From positions 1 through 9,731 of the forward strand of contig CACZRA010000162.1 in assembly GCA_902783395.1 (NCBI GenBank): DNA of 9,731 nucleotides. The letters are read 5' to 3'. Positions 6,827 to 9,731 of this stretch are shown here, one piece after another. The position numbers were made by a program, and so were the translations under genes. The notes under the pieces are model-generated. The model searched no databases and was not told the DNA's origin. It saw only the letters and a list, made by a program, of their open reading frames with translations. Every line of letters begins with the position of its first letter. The first letter of the stretch is position 1. This DNA comes from an uncultured Lachnospiraceae bacterium (GTDB lineage: Bacteria > Bacillota > Clostridia > Lachnospirales > Lachnospiraceae).

Positions 6827-6908
6827 TGCGCCGAGTGGGACTTGAACCCACACGTCTTGCGACACAGGAACCTAAATCCTGCTTGTCTGCCAGTTCCAAC
6901 ATCGGCGC
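6827..6908 (-). tRNA. tRNA-Leu (anticodon UAG)
   Basis: On the minus strand the acceptor stem GCGCCGA (6908-6902) pairs with TCGGCGC (6834-6828), followed by discriminator A at 6827. The anticodon stem CAGGA/TCCTG encloses loop TTTAGGT, with anticodon TAG at complement 6874-6872, which reads CUA and probably other CUN codons. A 13-base variable arm with GTC/GAC around GCAA makes it a class II tRNA, as expected for leucine. The T-arm GTGGG/CCCAC has loop TTCAAGT. CCA is not encoded. The gene runs towards the GH3 gene and ends 10 bases from its stop codon. Confidence 0.96.
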
Positions 6909-6917
6909 ATACCCGAT

Positions 6918-6946
6918 ATGATACCCGCAATGCCTGCATGTGTCAA
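6918..6946 (-). promoter_or_regulatory. Strong promoter for tRNA-Leu
   Basis: On the minus strand TTGACA (6946-6941), a perfect -35, is 17 bases from TATCAT (6923-6918). The start point would fall near 6911, only a few bases before the mature tRNA. The short leader means little 5' trimming, and the stretch after the -10 (ATCGGGT) is G-rich, as in growth-rate-controlled stable RNA promoters. Confidence 0.85.
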
Positions 6947-6952
6947 AGGTAG

Positions 6953-6981
6953 TTGTAAATGAAGGGGGATTAAGATAGAAT
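6953..6981 (+). promoter_or_regulatory. Promoter for the phosphofructokinase gene
   Basis: TTGTAA (6953-6958) and TAGAAT (6976-6981) are 17 bases apart. The start site near 6988 would leave a leader of about 67 bases. Six bases separate this -35 box from the tRNA promoter's -35 box on the other strand. The leader contains one small AT-rich hairpin (AAAATCA 6996-7002 with TGATTTT 7007-7013) to which I assign no function. Confidence 0.6.
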
Positions 6982-7054
6982 TATTATCTGTGTGAAAAAT
7001 CATTACTGATTTTAACGTAAACGCAATAAGACTTTTATATAAAGGAGAGGAAAA

Positions 7055-8305
7055 ATGAAAGGAAACATCGTAGTAGGACAGTCAGGCGGACCTACAGCCG
7101 TCATCAATTCATCAGTGGCGGGTGTTTATGTCGCAGCAAAGAAGCTCGGAGTCAACAAGGTATACGGAATGGTACACGGTATAGAGGGATTCCTGAAGGA
7201 CAAGCTGACGGATCTGGATCAGTATCTTTCGGATGATATGGGTGTGGAGCTCCTGAAGAGGACTCCGTCCGCTTTCCTCGGAAGCTGCCGTTTCAAGATG
7301 CCTAAGATCGAGGGACATGAGGATGTATATGAGAAGGTCTTTGAGATCATGGAAAAGCATGATATCCAGTATCTTTTCTATGCAGGAGGAAATGATTCCA
7401 TGGATACCGTGAAGATGCTTTCGGACTATGCGGCTGCCCATGGCAAGACACAGAAGTTCATGGGTGTACCCAAGACGATAGACAATGACCTTCCGATCAC
7501 CGATCATTGTCCGGGATACGGTTCCTCCGCAAAATATATCGCTACCTCCCTTAAGGAGGTCATCAGGGATAATGCATCCTTCGGAGCTGAGAAGCCTACT
7601 ATCTGCATAGTTGAGATAATGGGAAGAAATGCAGGCTGGCTCACCGCAGCGGCAGCGCTTGCAAAGGGACCTGACTGCGAGGGTGTCGATGCCATATATC
7701 TTCCCGAGAGGACCTTTGACATGGATGAATTCATGAAGAAGGTAAAGACTCTTTCAGAGACAAGGACTTCGGTCGTTATCGCGGTATCCGAAGGCGTGAA
7801 GCTTGCTGACGGCAGATATGTATGCGAGCTTGAGGCTGATTCCGTTCCTGTTGATGCATTCGGACATAAGCAGATGGGAGGCACAGCTACCACTCTTGCT
7901 CACAGGATAGCTGCAGAGTACGGTCTTAAGACCAGAGCCGTTGAGCTTTCGACACTGCAGAGAGCGGGAACGCATATCGCATCCCTTACGGATATCAACG
8001 AAGCTTTCCAGGTCGGACATGATGCCGTGGTCGCTGCGGATCAGGGCAAGACCGGTGAGATGATAATACTTAAAAGGGACGGAGATTCGCCCTATGAGTG
8101 CGGTACTTCTTCTTATGATATACATCAGATCGCCAATGTTGAGAGGGCGGTTCCCGATGAGTATATCGGAGCTGACGGCTGCTCGATCACAGACGAGTAT
8201 ATCAAGTATGCCCGTCCGCTGATCATAGGTGAGCTTATCCCTGTATATGTGAACGGACTCCCGAGACATATTCTTTGTAACGAAGTGATCAATTACGAGA
8301 AATAG
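7055..8305 (+). CDS. pfp: PPi-type 6-phosphofructokinase (diphosphate--fructose-6-phosphate 1-phosphotransferase)
   Basis: A 416-residue cytoplasmic enzyme of the phosphofructokinase family, which phosphorylates fructose 6-phosphate to the 1,6-bisphosphate in glycolysis. The N-terminus has the phosphate-binding GQSGGPTAVIN. The donor-selecting positions point to pyrophosphate rather than ATP: AGGNDSMDT puts Asp114 where ATP enzymes have Gly (GGDGS), and VPKTIDND puts Lys140 where ATP enzymes have Gly (PGTIDND). Catalytic Asp143 is present, as is the MGRNAGW motif that contacts the sugar phosphate. Asn113 replaces the first Asp of the usual GGDDS, a variant I believe occurs in this subgroup. 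The reaction with PPi is reversible and can serve gluconeogenesis. AAAGGAGAGG at 7041-7050 sets the start. The gene has its own promoter and is followed by a weak terminator. The family is certain; the donor call is strong but made from two residues. Confidence 0.9.
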   Translation: MKGNIVVGQSGGPTAVINSSVAGVYVAAKKLGVNKVYGMVHGIEGFLKDKLTDLDQYLSDDMGVELLKRTPSAFLGSCRFKMPKIEGHEDVYEKVFEIMEKHDIQYLFYAGGNDSMDTVKMLSDYAAAHGKTQKFMGVPKTIDNDLPITDHCPGYGSSAKYIATSLKEVIRDNASFGAEKPTICIVEIMGRNAGWLTAAAALAKGPDCEGVDAIYLPERTFDMDEFMKKVKTLSETRTSVVIAVSEGVKLADGRYVCELEADSVPVDAFGHKQMGGTATTLAHRIAAEYGLKTRAVELSTLQRAGTHIASLTDINEAFQVGHDAVVAADQGKTGEMIILKRDGDSPYECGTSSYDIHQIANVERAVPDEYIGADGCSITDEYIKYARPLIIGELIPVYVNGLPRHILCNEVINYEK

Positions 8306-8335
8306 TAAGTGAAAACTCGGAAATAAGGACCAGAC

Positions 8336-8364
8336 GGGCTCTGCCGGATAAAGCAGAGCCCTTG
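8336..8364 (+). terminator. Weak intrinsic terminator or attenuator between pfp and thrH
   Basis: GGGCTCTGC (8336-8344) pairs perfectly with GCAGAGCCC (8353-8361) across an eight-base loop. It is followed only by TTGCTGT, not a proper U-tract, so termination is probably partial. I see no good promoter between it and thrH, so thrH may be fed by read-through from pfp. Confidence 0.55.
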
Positions 8365-8384
8365 CTGTATAAGGAGATACGGTT

Positions 8385-8990
8385 ATGAATATAGTTTGCC
8401 TTGATATGGAGGGCGTGCTGGTGCCCGAAATCTGGATAGCGTTTGCCGAGGCGTCAGGTATCCCCGCGTTGAAGCGGACCACGAGGGACGAGCCTGATTA
8501 TGACAAGCTTATGAAGTACAGACTTGGGATACTCAAGGAGCATGGACTCGGGCTCAGGGAGATACAGGATGTTATTGCCGGGATAGACCCTCTTCCCGGA
8601 GCTAAGGATTTTTTAGATGAGCTGAGATCCGTTGCGCAGGTGCTCATCCTTTCGGATACCTTTGAGCAGTTTGCGTCACCGCTTATGAAAAAGCTCAGCC
8701 GGCCCACACTTTTTTGTAATTCTCTGGTCGTGGCGCCTGACGGTACGATAACTGATTACAGGATGAGGGTTGAGAATTCCAAGCTTGCGACAGTAAAGGC
8801 GCTTCAGGGCATAGGCTTTGAAACGATCGCTGCGGGAGATTCATTTAATGATCTGGCTATGATAAGAGCGTCGAAGACAGGATTTCTCTTCAGGAGCACA
8901 GATCAGATAAAGAAGGACAATCCGGATCTGCAGGCTTTTGATGATTTCCCGGAGTTCCTTGATGCAATAAAAAAAGCCTTGACAACGTAA
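8385..8990 (+). CDS. thrH: ThrH-type phosphoserine phosphatase / homoserine phosphotransferase
   Basis: A 201-residue HAD-superfamily enzyme. The N-terminal run CLDMEGVLVPEIWIAFAE, the following TTRDEPDYD and the spacing of motifs resemble Pseudomonas ThrH closely. ThrH releases phosphate from phosphoserine and can pass it to homoserine, linking serine and threonine synthesis. Motif I is D-x-E (Asp7 nucleophile, Glu9) instead of the common DxD, which is the ThrH hallmark. Motif II is LILSDTF (Ser90), motif III has Lys133, and motif IV is AAGDSFND (Asp152, Asp156), the magnesium site. It is full length with no signal peptide, so it is cytoplasmic. AAGGAGAT at 8371-8378 supports the start. The last codons contain the promoter of the rplJ leader. 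The family is firm; which of the two activities matters in this organism cannot be told. Confidence 0.9.
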   Translation: MNIVCLDMEGVLVPEIWIAFAEASGIPALKRTTRDEPDYDKLMKYRLGILKEHGLGLREIQDVIAGIDPLPGAKDFLDELRSVAQVLILSDTFEQFASPLMKKLSRPTLFCNSLVVAPDGTITDYRMRVENSKLATVKALQGIGFETIAAGDSFNDLAMIRASKTGFLFRSTDQIKKDNPDLQAFDDFPEFLDAIKKALTT

Positions 8991-9008
8991 GGCGCACGAT
9001 AGTATCAT
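8979..9008 (+). promoter_or_regulatory. Promoter for the L10 leader and rplJ, overlapping the thrH stop
   Basis: TTGACA (8979-8984) is a perfect -35 box and TATCAT (9003-9008) a good -10, 18 bases apart. The thrH stop TAA (8988-8990) lies in the spacer. Transcription would start near 9015, just before the conserved L10 leader sequence. Confidence 0.75.
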
Positions 9009-9015
9009 CAGTAAT

Positions 9016-9140
9016 TGCCGAAGACAGCAGGTGATCTAAGGATCGTAAGTTTCGAAAGAACGCCAGCCGAGGAAGATTGATCAGTTTTTGTTTTGATGCA
9101 GATTTTCTTAACCCCTGTCTTTTTGGCAGGGGTTTTATTT
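9016..9140 (+). promoter_or_regulatory. L10 leader: ribosomal protein autoregulatory RNA upstream of rplJ
   Basis: The leader carries the conserved strings of the bacterial L10 leader: TGCCGAAGACAGCAGGTG (9016-9033) and GCCAGCCGAGGAAG (9062-9075). They can form the L10-binding helix: GC 9027-9028 with GC 9066-9067, an A-A mismatch, then GGTG 9030-9033 with CGCC 9061-9064. The purine-rich flanks AGACA and CCGAGG are suited to a kink-turn. A small GATC/GATC hairpin fits in between (9034-9045). In Bacillus subtilis the L10(L12)4 complex binds such a leader and causes premature termination, and the terminator at 9110-9140 fits the same scheme. The boundaries are approximate. Confidence 0.85.
9110..9140 (+). 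terminator. Attenuator terminator in the rplJ leader
   Basis: AACCCCTGTC (9110-9119) pairs with GGCAGGGGTT (9125-9134), with one T-G pair and a TTTTT loop, followed by TTATTT. It stands 30 bases before the rplJ start, so it must be conditional. It would also catch any transcript coming through thrH, which has no terminator of its own. Confidence 0.85.
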
Positions 9141-9169
9141 CGGTAAAAAAATAAGGAGGTAAAAAGCGA

Positions 9170-9731
9170 ATGGCAAAGGTAGAACTGAAGGCCCCTATAG
9201 TCGATGAGATCTCCGAAAAGATCAAGACTGCTCATGCGGCAGTGCTTGTGGATCACAGAGGTCTGACTGTAGAGCAGGACACACAGCTTCGCAGACAGCT
9301 GAGAGAAGCGGGCGTTTCCTATAAGGTCTACAAAAACACCATGATGAAGAGAGCCTTTGAAGGCACTGATTTTGCTGAGCTTGATAAGCTGCTGGACGGA
9401 CCGTCCGCGCTTGCGCTTGCGGAAGAGGATGTCACGGCTCCGGCGCGTGTGCTCGTCAAGTTTGCAAAGACTGCTGACAAGCTGGAGATAAAGGGCGCTG
9501 TCATCGAAGGCACATATTATGATGTTGCCGGTGTTGAGGAGCTTGCAATGGTTCCTTCAAGGGAAGAGCTTCTGGGAAGACTCTTCGGATCATGGAAGTC
9601 GCCGATCTCGAATATCGCCCGTGTGCTTAACCAGATAGCGGAGAAGACTCCGGAGGGCGGTACGGCAGCGGATGCGGCAGCACCTGCGACAGCAGATGCA
9701 GAGGAAAAACAGGCTGAAGCTCCCGCAGAGG
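9170..9731 (+). CDS. rplJ: 50S ribosomal protein L10, 3' end outside window
   Basis: An open frame from ATG 9170 to the window edge encodes 187 residues without a stop. It is L10 (uL10), which anchors L7/L12 dimers to the large subunit to form the GTPase stalk. Visible hallmarks are the N-terminal AVLVDHRGLTVEQDTQLRRQ region, VSYKVYKNTMMKRA, and PSREELLGRLFGSWKSPISNIARVLNQIAE, the C-terminal part that leads into the L7/L12-binding helix. The protein is already longer than typical L10 (about 165-175 residues) because of an Ala/Glu-rich tail beginning near residue 162 and still open at the edge. AAGGAGGT at 9153-9160 gives the start. It is preceded by the L10 leader and attenuator, so it is controlled by its own product. 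The L7/L12 gene should follow just outside the window. Confidence 0.96.
   Translation, partial: MAKVELKAPIVDEISEKIKTAHAAVLVDHRGLTVEQDTQLRRQLREAGVSYKVYKNTMMKRAFEGTDFAELDKLLDGPSALALAEEDVTAPARVLVKFAKTADKLEIKGAVIEGTYYDVAGVEELAMVPSREELLGRLFGSWKSPISNIARVLNQIAEKTPEGGTAADAAAPATADAEEKQAEAPAE

Noticed and set aside
7754..8482. A 242-codon minus-strand open frame spanning the pfp end and thrH start
   Set aside because: It is antisense to two clearly identified genes and crosses a terminator-like hairpin; the translation shows no family features.
8969..8993. Minus-strand terminator-like element (GCCTT/AAGGC followed by T7 when read leftward)
   Set aside because: The stem is only five pairs with an eight-base loop, and no minus-strand gene ends here; the A-run encodes lysines of thrH.
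1..9731. Mobile elements, prophage, CRISPR arrays, toxin-antitoxin or defence genes
   Set aside because: No transposase, integrase, repeat-spacer pattern or defence domain is visible in any frame; the tRNA gene has no adjacent integrase or repeated 3' end suggesting an attachment site.

Overview
The window looks like chromosomal core DNA from a motile, Gram-positive anaerobe of the Bacillota, most plausibly a member of the Lachnospiraceae. This rests on several signs: strong GGAGG-type ribosome binding sites before almost every gene, roughly balanced base composition by eye, frequent AGG/AGA and ATA codons, a flagellin, a pyrophosphate-type phosphofructokinase, a cytoplasmic GH3 beta-glucosidase and a clostridial-style L10 leader. 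The genus is inference only. No mobile element, CRISPR array, phage gene or broken gene is visible, and no gene-free stretch exceeds 300 bases.

Layout: the left edge (1-429) is the 3' end of a flagellin gene, closed by a good intrinsic terminator. A single-domain histidine phosphotransfer (Hpt) protein follows (544-888). A promoter whose -35 box overlaps the Hpt stop codon starts an apparent three-gene operon (959-4402): an OFA-family major facilitator transporter, a six-helix voltage-gated-type K+ channel ending in a TrkA_C-like domain, and a lipoprotein N-acetylmuramoyl-L-alanine amidase whose start overlaps the end of the channel gene. The operon ends at a 17-bp perfect hairpin. The right arm of that hairpin takes part in a second inverted repeat, which runs up to the extended -10 promoter of the next gene.

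Next come a GH3 beta-glucosidase (4547-6817), a convergent tRNA-Leu(UAG) on the minus strand (6827-6908), and a pair of back-to-back promoters: one drives the tRNA leftward, the other a PPi-type 6-phosphofructokinase rightward (7055-8305). After a weak hairpin comes a ThrH-type phosphoserine phosphatase / homoserine phosphotransferase (8385-8990). A promoter embedded in the end of thrH starts the L10 leader RNA, which has an attenuator terminator and controls rplJ. The rplJ gene is cut by the right edge.

Most of the window is housekeeping and central metabolism: sugar release from beta-glucosides, PPi-linked glycolysis, serine/threonine phosphate chemistry and ribosome synthesis. I do not see a clear undescribed multi-gene system. 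The parts most worth a second look are the channel with a lone RCK_C-type tail coupled to a surface amidase, and the regulatory DNA: the hairpin/operator before the glucosidase, the glucosidase-tRNA convergence without a terminator, the divergent tRNA/pfp promoters and the L10 attenuator.
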